Shown piece by piece: positions 36,298 through 43,167 of a stretch of 64,000 nt of DNA (positions within the stretch are counted from its first letter, which is position 1; the number at the start of each line of letters is the position of its first letter). The DNA is taken from the NCBI GenBank assembly GCA_018267965.1, contig JAFDXK010000003.1:1-64000 (forward strand), written 5' to 3'. The notes below the pieces were generated by a model. That model had not been told where the DNA came from. It saw only the letters and a program-made list of their open reading frames with translations, and did no database searches. The stretch comes from Bacteroidota bacterium (GTDB lineage Bacteria > Bacteroidota > Bacteroidia > Chitinophagales > Chitinophagaceae). A program made the position numbers and the translations under genes.

Positions 36298-36821
36298 TTA
36301 CGAAATGATATTATTACGTAAATTTGCTATAGTAAACGCTCTTTGAAAACCCTGTAAACCAATTTGTCTCGTCTTTGTGAGGGAGGAAAAAAATCTGCAA
36401 CATTTCGCAACAAAAAACAACAAATTGCAACATTGCACCATATCCTAAACACTAAGAATAGAAATCCCTAGCCCGGCAGCAGAGTAGCAACCCGGCTTAA
36501 TAGTACCACCACCGAAATATGTGCTGTCATATATTTTGGCGTCTTTTCCCTGCCTGCGGCAAGCAGGTTTGGTTCGTTTCTTTGGACGAGCAACTTAGTG
36601 ACCGAGGGGAACGATCTCATGAGCTTTCCATTAAAAAAATCGTCAATAAATGCGAATAACTATAAAGAAATGAACAATGGCTGAGTAGCGTGAAACTGTT
36701 ATGAGTATGGAAATGATGACGAAAAATGTGAAAAATCCGCAACCGAGCACAGCTAGCTTATGAGCACTCAACTAAATAATCATTAAAAGGTGCGAATAAC
36801 TGCAACAAAACACAACATTTC
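36298..36821. other. noncoding accessory stretch left of the IS element
   Basis: About 520 bp without a credible gene on either strand (the longest candidates are below 25 codons). It contains repeats of the GCAACA type, including a 15-bp direct repeat that starts at 36398 and recurs at the IS insertion point, and the phrase tgcgaataact twice (near 36652 and 36791). A short palindromic stretch near 36549-36566 (cctgcctgcggcaagcagg) is present. It may be the remnant of an older integrated element. Confidence 0.4.
36814..36821 (+). repeat. target site duplication, left copy
   Basis: AACATTTC immediately outside the left inverted repeat, identical to 39766-39773. Eight base pairs is the usual duplication for the IS1595 family. 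Confidence 0.9.
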
Positions 36822-36847
36822 GGTAACTATCGCTGACTTGGGATTAG
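36822..36847 (+). repeat. left terminal inverted repeat of the IS1595-family element
   Basis: Begins GGTAACTATCGCT and matches the reverse complement of 39740-39765 at 22 of 26 positions, with the first 13 identical. Confidence 0.9.
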
Positions 36848-36897
36848 TTAATTATTAATATTTGGCACAGTTTTTTATATACTTTATGTAGCACAAA

Positions 36898-36930
36898 AAG
36901 AAAGGAGCACGTTTTACAACGTTCTCCTTC
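36898..36930 (-). terminator. leftward terminator after the zinc-ribbon ORF
   Basis: Imperfect stem aaggag-c-acgtt / aacgt-t-ctcctt (36902-36929) with a T-rich run on the minus strand (complement of 36893-36903). It lies about 60 bp beyond the zinc-ribbon ORF stop. Confidence 0.55.
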
Positions 36931-36987
36931 TATTAGCTCCGAATAATGAAGTTGGTAGCAACATTTTCGTGTTAACGCCACTTCTCA

Positions 36988-37137
36988 CTAATGACCGCAA
37001 AGCGGGTTAGTGCAAATAAAAAAGTGTAAGCATTTGCGCTTTTTGGGATATACACCTCTTTTACGAGGGTACGCGCTTTTGCAAAACACTTCCTTCATCG
37101 AACACCCACATTTGGGGCATGGTTTGAAGTTTGCCAT
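36988..37137 (-). CDS. zinc-ribbon microprotein, IS passenger
   Basis: A 49-aa protein with MANFKPCPKCGCSMKEVF at the start and ICTNPLCGH at the end, that is two CxxC-type pairs set about 35 residues apart, with a Lys/Arg-rich middle. This is a typical small treble-clef or zinc-ribbon fold. The ATG at 37137 is chosen because aggaatact precedes it, resembling a ribosome binding site, while the longer reading from 37173 lacks this. A leftward terminator follows. It could bind nucleic acid and regulate transposition or it could be an unrelated passenger. No homologue is recognised by eye. Confidence 0.55.
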   Translation of the reverse strand: MANFKPCPKCGCSMKEVFCKSAYPRKRGVYPKKRKCLHFFICTNPLCGH

Positions 37138-37215
37138 AGTATTCCTGTTGAGAATTACTGTAGAGCACTTCACAGCGGCTCCGTTGCGTTAATCTTGCAT
37201 GCGCAAGTTCTTTAG

Positions 37216-37246
37216 ACGAAAAATCCCGCTTCTACCAAAAGCGGGA
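37216..37246 (-). terminator. leftward terminator-like hairpin
   Basis: Perfect 8-bp stem tcccgctt (37224-37231) / aagcggga (37239-37246) with a T-run on the minus strand. No minus-strand gene lies directly upstream, so it may end an antisense or regulatory transcript that starts near the transposase. Confidence 0.55.
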
Positions 37247-37411
37247 CTTCATCACTGAGTTCTTTTCTTTATTAACCAAATAAAAACATAAAATGGACAG
37301 AACAACAGTTTAAACAGTAACTCTTTCGAGTAATACTTGGCACGCCAAAACTATACATTTTGCTGGTGTATTTGCAAATAATCAAGCAACATTAACATTT
37401 TTAATCTCTTT

Positions 37412-37429
37412 TTGTCATGTATATGACAA
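37412..37429. promoter_or_regulatory. inverted repeat upstream of the transposase gene
   Basis: ttgtcat-gtat-atgacaa, a perfect 7-bp inverted repeat with 4-bp spacer, 107 bp before the transposase start. The size and symmetry suit an operator for a dimeric regulator, but no regulator is identified. Confidence 0.3.
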
Positions 37430-37536
37430 TCGAAAAGTCGGCATCTGATTTGCAATTTTTACTAAAAATAAATATCGGAAAACCTTTGTAGATAACCATA
37501 TAATGTATTATCTTTATCCCACAAAAGCACTAAAAT

Positions 37537-38469
37537 ATGTTTGCTCAATTCAAGACTTTACCACAACTGTTTGACTTCTTTAAAGATGAACAAACTTGTA
37601 CTGAATACTGGGAGCAAATCCGTTGGAATGGTAAAGTAACGTGTACACATTGCGGTGCTGAAAATCCTTATAAAACAAACAGGGGTTACAAGTGTAAAAA
37701 CGTTGAATGCCAAAAGAAATTCAGTACTTTAACTGGTTCAATATTTGAAAATAGCAAACTGCCATTGCGTACATGGTTTGGTGCAATCTACTTATGCTGC
37801 AATCACAAAAAAGGCATTTCATCTTTACAGTTATCACGTGACTTAGGCATACATCAAAAAAGCGCATGGTTCTTATTGCATCGTATTCGTGAAACACTTA
37901 AAGAGCTTGCCCCTGAAGCATTAGGCGGTGACGGTGTAATAGTTGAAACAGATACTACAATCGTAGGTGGTAAGGTTCGTAACATGACTAAGAAGAAACG
38001 TAAAGAAATATTGAAAGACACCCCTAAACGTTGGGAAAATAAAACTACTGTTTCGGCTTACGTTGAGCGTGGTGGTAAAATACGTTTCGATGTTGTTGAT
38101 GGCAACGAAACAAAACCTGCATTGCTTAAAAAACACGTTGATACTACGTCAGTATTAATGACTGACACCGACAAGGCTTATAAGATAGTAGGTAAAGAAT
38201 ACGCCTTACATGAAACAGTAAACCACGAACAAGACGAATATGTACGCGGTGCAGCCCATACAAACACAATAGAAGGCGCTTTTAGCCTGTTTGACAGGAT
38301 GATAATTGGTACTTATCACGGAGTGTCTAAAAAGCATATGCAAGCCTATTGCAATGAAAGCGTATACCGTTATAATACTAAGAAATTAGAAGGTAATACT
38401 CGATTTAGTGATGTGGTTTTAAAATGTAGTGGCTTAAGGCTCCGTTATAATACTTTGATAGCAAAATAA
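37537..38469 (+). CDS. IS1595-family transposase (ISXO2-like)
   Basis: A 310-aa transposase. An N-terminal zinc-ribbon (CTHCGAENPYKTNRGYKC ... C) is followed by the DNA-binding helical region LQLSRDLGIHQKSAWFLLHR and the catalytic core: VETDTTIVGGK (first Asp), LMTDTDKAY (second Asp) and HTNTIEGAFSLFDRMIIGTY with Glu. The first motif usually reads VEVDEtyvGGK in this family, so the residue after Asp differs. The reading frame is intact and of full length, and the gene lies inside the terminal repeats. Confidence 0.95.
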   Translation: MFAQFKTLPQLFDFFKDEQTCTEYWEQIRWNGKVTCTHCGAENPYKTNRGYKCKNVECQKKFSTLTGSIFENSKLPLRTWFGAIYLCCNHKKGISSLQLSRDLGIHQKSAWFLLHRIRETLKELAPEALGGDGVIVETDTTIVGGKVRNMTKKKRKEILKDTPKRWENKTTVSAYVERGGKIRFDVVDGNETKPALLKKHVDTTSVLMTDTDKAYKIVGKEYALHETVNHEQDEYVRGAAHTNTIEGAFSLFDRMIIGTYHGVSKKHMQAYCNESVYRYNTKKLEGNTRFSDVVLKCSGLRLRYNTLIAK

Positions 38470-38495
38470 TTTTTATCTTTAAAATTACTAACAGA

Positions 38496-38585
38496 ATGAT
38501 AGCAGCGCAATTAGTGATATTGACAATAATGGTCGCCAGCCTGCATTGGAGATTAGATAAATTCATTAGAGAGAATAAGAAATAA
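38496..38585 (+). CDS. possible 29-aa membrane microprotein
   Basis: Just after the transposase, ATG at 38496 opens a 29-codon ORF starting MIAAQLVILTIMVASLHWRL, which is one hydrophobic helix followed by a charged tail (DKFIRENKK). It is followed 12 bp later by the 313-aa passenger. No ribosome binding site is clear and length alone does not prove coding. Confidence 0.3.
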   Translation: MIAAQLVILTIMVASLHWRLDKFIRENKK

Positions 38586-38597
38586 ATCTCATAATCA

Positions 38598-39539
38598 ATG
38601 CCCCGAAAGAAGCAAAGAAAAAAATCACCAATAAAAAAAACTGTAATAAACAATCCACCAATTAATGATGTCAAGCCCAAAAGGAGCACATCAACAGTTG
38701 TCACTATTTGGGGTACAGTAATTGGCATAATTCTAACATGTATTCTTGGTTATCATTCCTTTAAAGAAGACTTTATAATGTCTGATAATGAAAAATATGA
38801 GAAAGAAAATTTTGTAAAAGGGGAGCTACATTCACGCAGGCTATATGAAACCAATAATAGCAATAATACACAGACCGACAATCGAGGCATAAGCGTAAAT
38901 ACCATAAATGGAGATGTTAAATATTACACGGTTGATTTCCCGTCGGCAATAGGAAAACATAAAGTAAACGGAGTTCTGCCTATTTATGAATTTGTTGATA
39001 ATAAAAACGAATACCCCATCATAAAAGGGATAAAAATTCAAAATTTCATAAATAAAAAAGAAATTGAACTACACATGGGCACTATCATATTTAAGATGCA
39101 GCCAGATTTTTTATTTGAGGGAATAAATATACTTGGGCTTTCTCCTTACACTGCTTGTTCAGACGACCAAGATATAACTCTCGGAGTAAAGGACGATAGG
39201 CTATATATTTCAACACAATTTAAAGACATTAAAAATGAAGACGTAATAGGAGATATTGAGTTTAACCATTGGAAAATGTTTAAACCGAACTTTTTAAAGA
39301 TTAATCAAGATGATTCTTCTTTTGAGGTTTTTGACAGACAGGGATATAATGCTTTTGCTATTCGATTTTTTGAGCCAAATAAACTGGTGGTTCAAGGCTA
39401 TTTTGTTGGAAGTAGCACTATAGCGGTAGTTAATAATATAGAGAGTATCCCATGTATCGATAAGTCAGATATACACTGGAAAGACTCGGCTATAAGAGCA
39501 ATAAAAAAGACAAAGTCAATTTTCAAGGCTACTTTGTAA
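38598..39539 (+). CDS. membrane-anchored passenger protein of unknown function, 313 aa
   Basis: The first 30 residues are very basic (MPRKKQRKKSPIKK), followed by one hydrophobic segment (about 34-52, VTIWGTVIGIILTCILGYH) and a long C-terminal region of beta-rich, Asn/Asp/Lys-rich sequence (about 60-313) with no recognised motif. A positive-inside layout predicts the long domain on the periplasmic side. Base composition is more A+T-rich than flanking genes, fitting acquisition with the IS. It is not a transposase. No homologue is recognised; a fitness or defence role is possible but unsupported. Confidence 0.75.
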   Translation: MPRKKQRKKSPIKKTVINNPPINDVKPKRSTSTVVTIWGTVIGIILTCILGYHSFKEDFIMSDNEKYEKENFVKGELHSRRLYETNNSNNTQTDNRGISVNTINGDVKYYTVDFPSAIGKHKVNGVLPIYEFVDNKNEYPIIKGIKIQNFINKKEIELHMGTIIFKMQPDFLFEGINILGLSPYTACSDDQDITLGVKDDRLYISTQFKDIKNEDVIGDIEFNHWKMFKPNFLKINQDDSSFEVFDRQGYNAFAIRFFEPNKLVVQGYFVGSSTIAVVNNIESIPCIDKSDIHWKDSAIRAIKKTKSIFKATL

Positions 39540-39548
39540 CTTTACATT

Positions 39549-39698
39549 ATGCCAAAGGACAAACAACCAAAGCAAAGACCTGATAAGTACGCTGAGAAGG
39601 TGGCTATAAAGACCACGTTCAAGCAGACTTTGAGCATCTTTGCGGATGGGGCAAATAAGGCTGTAAAGGCTAAACAAACACCAAAGCCTAAAAAGTAA
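39549..39698 (+). CDS. small basic protein, IS passenger, 49 aa
   Basis: An intact ORF of 49 codons (MPKDKQPKQRPDKYAEKVAI ... KAKQTPKPKK), rich in Lys, Pro and Gln, with no hydrophobic segment. It begins 9 bp after the 313-aa gene, so the two are likely co-transcribed and it sits 41 bp inside the right terminal repeat. A disordered basic protein of this type could bind nucleic acid; I assign no function. Confidence 0.5.
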   Translation: MPKDKQPKQRPDKYAEKVAIKTTFKQTLSIFADGANKAVKAKQTPKPKK

Positions 39699-39739
39699 AA
39701 TGCACCGTTTGGAGTGCATTAATCATCTTACGTATTTTT

Positions 39740-39765
39740 CTCATCCCATCTTAGCGATAGTTACC
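39740..39765 (-). repeat. right terminal inverted repeat of the IS1595-family element
   Basis: Reads GGTAACTATCGCTAAGATGG on the minus strand from 39765 inward and pairs with the left end (22 of 26 positions). Confidence 0.9.
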
Positions 39766-39773
39766 AACATTTC
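39766..39773 (+). repeat. target site duplication, right copy
   Basis: AACATTTC, identical to 36814-36821. Confidence 0.9.
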
Positions 39774-39782
39774 GCAACATTT

Positions 39783-40283
39783 CTACTCCGCTACCCTGGC
39801 TTCCTTCACCTTGAAAGTGAAATTGCGTTGTGATACATAGCTGAAAATAGCTACAAGGCCCGTAGTCAGTATTTTAGACGGCGTAGGATACAATCCCATT
39901 ACCTCTACAAACAAACGGATGAATACATAGTTGAGAATGATGCACATACCCACCAACACGGCATAACGGAACAATTGTATACGTCCGCGCAGGTTCGATT
40001 CGGGGAAAACCAAAAACTTGGAAAGTGCAAAGCCCAGCGGGAAACTGATGGAAAAAGACATCACAAAGGCCAATACGTGAGGTTTGATATTCAAACCTGC
40101 CCAGTGTACCACCTCTTCATTTAATATAAAGTGGTAACTGATATAGTATATGGTAACATCAAGCATAGCATTAGAGCCACCACACGCCAGATAGCGGAAG
40201 GTTTGCTGATTGATCCATTTAGCAAAAGGCTTATGGAAAAAATCAATGAAACTCAATACTTTACGCCTATTATTACCGTTCAC
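39783..40283 (-). CDS. GtrA family membrane protein
   Basis: A 166-aa protein with four hydrophobic segments and the GtrA/DPMS-like pattern: FRYLACGGSNAMLDVTIYY at the start and ATIFSYVSQRNFTF-like ending (VAIFSYVSQRNFTFKVKE). GtrA proteins help move polyprenyl-linked sugars across the membrane. GTG at 40283, preceded by aaggga, is preferred; a longer reading from 40397 would overlap the upstream gene by 53 bp. The 3' end is only 9 bp from the IS target duplication, so the IS sits immediately downstream without disrupting the gene. Confidence 0.85.
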   Translation of the reverse strand: MNGNNRRKVLSFIDFFHKPFAKWINQQTFRYLACGGSNAMLDVTIYYISYHFILNEEVVHWAGLNIKPHVLAFVMSFSISFPLGFALSKFLVFPESNLRGRIQLFRYAVLVGMCIILNYVFIRLFVEVMGLYPTPSKILTTGLVAIFSYVSQRNFTFKVKEARVAE

Positions 40284-40344
40284 TATCCCTTGATTAAGGA
40301 TGCAAAAATAAAGATATTTTCCGTAGACCTTGTTAAAAATGGGA

Positions 40345-41349
40345 TTAACGGTTGGTATTCTCCAATCTTTTGAAGAAATCCCGTTCCTTTTCACCACATA
40401 TTATAAGTAAATGACTTAGTTCATCAAATGATACCAAATCGCTTTTACGGTCCTTCATTTGTCGGGCAGCATGGTAAGCAAAATTGCGCCAGTCGTCCCC
40501 TATTTTGGTTAGCTCTGCAGACAATCCTTTCAGGTCATCACGTTGTAGCAACACTCCTGCCTCCTGCAAAAAAGCTGCGTACAGGTATCTGAAACCTGCT
40601 CCTCCCGTGCCTATCTCTTCCTGCATTCTTATAACGTTCCCTAAGTATAGCGCAGCCTTGCGGGTAGTCAGCTTTTGAGGGTATTGCTTGATCTTCTTAG
40701 CCAGTGTAAAGATGGCCTTGTTTCCAAACCATGGCAACGGCGGAGACAACATAAAAAAGCAGGTCTGCTTGATGCCTGATTGTATCGCCTTTTCCAGGTG
40801 TATCTCTTTTGGCACAGACTTGATGTAGTACATAAATCCTTTAGGCTCAGGTGTACCTTTCGCAAAACGTGCCTTGGCAAGGTCTTCAGGTGCTATACGA
40901 GTCACCTCTTCCAATACCGGGTCGCTGACAAGGTATTCATTACCTTCTTTGCCATACACTATCAGGTTGTGTGCATTAAAGTGAAAACGGAAGGCTTCAG
41001 GCAAATAAGGCAGGTAATAAACGCTGCTCAGCATACCGGCAGGTTTTCCTGCTTGCAGCACATCATCCAAAGCGCTCATTGCCTTTTCCGGTGTACGAAA
41101 CTTCTGCGTATGTACATCGATGTTTAGCCTTTGGGTAACCCTTTTAAATATCGCTCCCGGCCACGTACGGAATGTTGTACCCGGTGTGCCACTCACTTTC
41201 AGGAAGGGTATGTGTGCAAAGAACAGACCTGCGCCAATACCAAATGCCATAGGTTCACTCAGGTCTATCCCTTCATACTTTAACAGGTTAGATGTTACAC
41301 CGCTCTCACAGTGCGCATGCTGACAGTGGCTGTATATCGTTGAACTCAT
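40345..41349 (-). CDS. BtrH-N/DUF4872 family protein
   Basis: A 334-aa soluble protein with CQHAHCESGVTSNLLKYEG near the start, which matches the BtrH_N domain (cysteine-protease-like acyltransferase fold; BtrH transfers an acyl chain in butirosin biosynthesis). Conserved pieces FFAHIPFLKVSG, FNAHNLIVYGKEGNEYLVSD and a helical C-terminal DUF4872-type region (FRYLYAAFLQEAGVL) are all present. Cys and His of the first motif and the NAH sequence are candidate catalytic residues. It forms a two-gene unit with the 134-aa protein upstream (20 bp gap). No antibiotic biosynthesis genes are near, so the acyl donor and acceptor are unknown. Confidence 0.85.
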   Translation of the reverse strand: MSSTIYSHCQHAHCESGVTSNLLKYEGIDLSEPMAFGIGAGLFFAHIPFLKVSGTPGTTFRTWPGAIFKRVTQRLNIDVHTQKFRTPEKAMSALDDVLQAGKPAGMLSSVYYLPYLPEAFRFHFNAHNLIVYGKEGNEYLVSDPVLEEVTRIAPEDLAKARFAKGTPEPKGFMYYIKSVPKEIHLEKAIQSGIKQTCFFMLSPPLPWFGNKAIFTLAKKIKQYPQKLTTRKAALYLGNVIRMQEEIGTGGAGFRYLYAAFLQEAGVLLQRDDLKGLSAELTKIGDDWRNFAYHAARQMKDRKSDLVSFDELSHLLIICGEKERDFFKRLENTNR

Positions 41350-41369
41350 TTGTTGTTGTAATGGATGAA

Positions 41370-41774
41370 TTATTTACCAAAAGAGGTTAACTCTTCTATC
41401 GTAATATTAAATGCCTTTGCGTACTTGCTCAGCATATCAGCACTGAGTTTATTAAACCCTGATGGTTTCATGTGTTTGTTTACCTGCCATTGCCACTTAC
41501 CTACGTATTTAGCCAGCAAAGATGGCTCCATCAGGCATTTATGCATATAATATGCTATGGGGCTCAACTCTCCTGCTTTTACTTTTTCTGCTGTTTCGGC
41601 AAGCTCTTCGTCTATCGCATCCCATGCCTGTTTGGTAGCAAAGTTCTCAGCCTCCCAGCCGGCAGAATTCACACTGGTATATTTACCGTCATCATCAACG
41701 GCATATATCACCTTCTTTACCTTAGCCCCTTCCCTGAAATCTTTGGGGTCTTGCGGCACTTCATTTACTTTCAT
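41370..41774 (-). CDS. small soluble protein upstream of the BtrH-like gene, 134 aa
   Basis: An acidic N-terminus (MKVNEVPQDPKDFREGAKVK) is followed by a beta segment (VIYAVDDDGKYTSVNSAGWE) and helices. The conserved-looking C-terminal LSADMLSKYAKAFNITIEEL is typical of a helix-turn-helix or carrier-binding helix bundle. ATG at 41774 is preferred over the longer reading from 41858 that runs into murF. It lies 41 bp after murF and 20 bp before the BtrH-like gene. I do not recognise it; the tight pairing suggests a partner or substrate-carrier role (inference). Confidence 0.75.
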   Translation of the reverse strand: MKVNEVPQDPKDFREGAKVKKVIYAVDDDGKYTSVNSAGWEAENFATKQAWDAIDEELAETAEKVKAGELSPIAYYMHKCLMEPSLLAKYVGKWQWQVNKHMKPSGFNKLSADMLSKYAKAFNITIEELTSFGK

Positions 41775-41814
41775 CTTGCTGTTTTCAGTTATCGGTGAAA
41801 TTACTATAAATCCA

Positions 41815-43101
41815 TCAACCCTCAATCGCGTCCAGTAACACTTCCATCTTGCTGCCACGTGAGCCTTTGATTAAAATAGATGCTGCTTGGGGCTGATGTG
41901 CTTTTACATAAGCTGCTGCATCTGCAGATGTTTCAAAATGCATATAGGCATGCTTAATGCCTGCAAATTCTTTACCAACCAGTATCACATTATCCCACTT
42001 ATATTGCTCTACCAACTGCACTAATGCATGGTGTTCATTTGCTTCTTCTGTTCCCATTTCTTTCATAGCACCTATCCACAGCATCTTCTTATCCAGCTTA
42101 GCGTTTGCAAAGTTGGTAATGGCAGCACGCATACTGGTGGGGTTAGCATTATAAGCATCCAATATGATTTTGTTGCTTCCTTTCTGCATCCATTGCGAGC
42201 GGCTGTTATCCGGGTTATATGCTTTGATAGCATCCTGCACATCTCCTTCAGGCACACCGAAATGTAAACCAACAGCAATTGCCACCATCACGTTGGGAAA
42301 GTTATAATCGCCTACTAATTGTGAAGCAATCGTCGTCTCAACAGGCGTTTCTAATGCTACACTCAAAAACACTTCATGCATTTCAGGTTTACCTGTATAC
42401 ATCGCATCATTACTACCGTAGGTAATTTGTTTCCCGATGCCTTTACTCATATCAACCAGGTAATCCAAATCTACATTACGAAAGATAGTACCATTGTTTT
42501 CTCGTATGAAGTCATATAGTTCTCCTTTGCCTTTTCGCACTCCTTCTATACCACCAAAGCCTTCGATATGAGCTTTACCGCAATTTGTAATGATGGCATG
42601 AGTAGGTAATGCTATTTTGCAATAGCTTTCTATTTCTTTCAGATGATTTGCCCCCATTTCTATCACGGCCATCTCAGCATCATACTTTATCTTCAGCAAC
42701 GTTAATGGTACGCCTATATGATTATTCAGGTTGCCTTCTGTAGCATACGTGATATACTTTTTGCGCAGCACAGCTGTAATTAATTCTTTGGTAGTCGTCT
42801 TACCGTTTGAACCTGTAATAGCTATAAAAGGTATGTTCAATTGTTGCCTGTGGTATTTGGCAAGTTGCTGTAAAGTATCCAATACATCATCTACCAGGAT
42901 ACAACTCTCATTTACTGCATACTCTTTTTCATCCACTACAGCGTATACCGCACCTGCATCCAAAGCTTGTTGTGCAAAGAGGTTACCATTGAAATTAGGG
43001 CCTTTCAATGCAAAGAAAATATCACCTTGTTTTAATTTGCGCGTATCTGTCTGAATGGACGGGTACTGTTTGTATATCGAATATAAATCGGCTATGTTCA
43101 T
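41815..43101 (-). CDS. murF: UDP-N-acetylmuramoyl-tripeptide--D-alanyl-D-alanine ligase
   Basis: A 428-aa Mur ligase for the last cytoplasmic step in building the peptidoglycan pentapeptide precursor. The ATP loop ITGSNGKTTTKEL (K101) is in the middle domain, and QTDTRKLKQGDIFFALKG and ILDAYNANPTSMRAAI match MurF. It is slightly short for the family but intact. It is the first gene of a leftward group leading to the BtrH-like pair, and follows gldJ after a terminator. Confidence 0.95.
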   Translation of the reverse strand: MNIADLYSIYKQYPSIQTDTRKLKQGDIFFALKGPNFNGNLFAQQALDAGAVYAVVDEKEYAVNESCILVDDVLDTLQQLAKYHRQQLNIPFIAITGSNGKTTTKELITAVLRKKYITYATEGNLNNHIGVPLTLLKIKYDAEMAVIEMGANHLKEIESYCKIALPTHAIITNCGKAHIEGFGGIEGVRKGKGELYDFIRENNGTIFRNVDLDYLVDMSKGIGKQITYGSNDAMYTGKPEMHEVFLSVALETPVETTIASQLVGDYNFPNVMVAIAVGLHFGVPEGDVQDAIKAYNPDNSRSQWMQKGSNKIILDAYNANPTSMRAAITNFANAKLDKKMLWIGAMKEMGTEEANEHHALVQLVEQYKWDNVILVGKEFAGIKHAYMHFETSADAAAYVKAHQPQAASILIKGSRGSKMEVLLDAIEG

Positions 43102-43111
43102 CTCTTGGTAA

Positions 43112-43143
43112 AAATAAAAAACCCCTTCGGAAGAAGGGGCTTT
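43112..43143 (-). terminator. terminator after gldJ
   Basis: Stem ccccttc (43122-43128) / gaaggggc (43133-43140) with ggaa loop and a T-run on the minus strand, between the gldJ stop and murF. Confidence 0.85.
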
Positions 43144-43167
43144 CTTATGAAAAGAATACTCTGATTT

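Larger units (their letters stand above)
37138..37536. other. intergenic control region of the IS element
   Basis: About 400 bp between the divergent zinc-ribbon ORF and the transposase, without a credible gene. It holds a leftward terminator-like hairpin (37216-37246), an inverted repeat ttgtcat-gtat-atgacaa (37412-37429) and, close to the transposase, tatcttta, one base from the -7 consensus. Confidence 0.5.
36822..39765 (+). mobile_element. complete IS1595-family element with passenger genes
   Basis: A 2944-bp element bounded by 26-bp imperfect inverted repeats and a perfect 8-bp target duplication. It encodes an IS1595/ISXO2-type transposase (37537-38469), a small zinc-ribbon protein on the opposite strand, a 313-aa membrane-anchored unknown protein and tiny ORFs. 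Most of its length is therefore not transposase, resembling the passenger-carrying IS1595 members (transporter-IS type) described for the family. Its passenger genes are clearly richer in A and T than the flanking genes. Intact ends and transposase suggest a recent insertion and possible mobility. Confidence 0.92.

Noticed and set aside
36298..36813. A short gene in the noncoding stretch left of the IS
   Set aside because: The longest frame starting with ATG (near 36619) has about 21 codons and no conserved features.
37010..37192. Plus-strand open frame of 60 codons opposite the zinc-ribbon ORF
   Set aside because: It has no recognisable features; the minus-strand reading has the cysteine pattern, a plausible ribosome binding site and a terminator.
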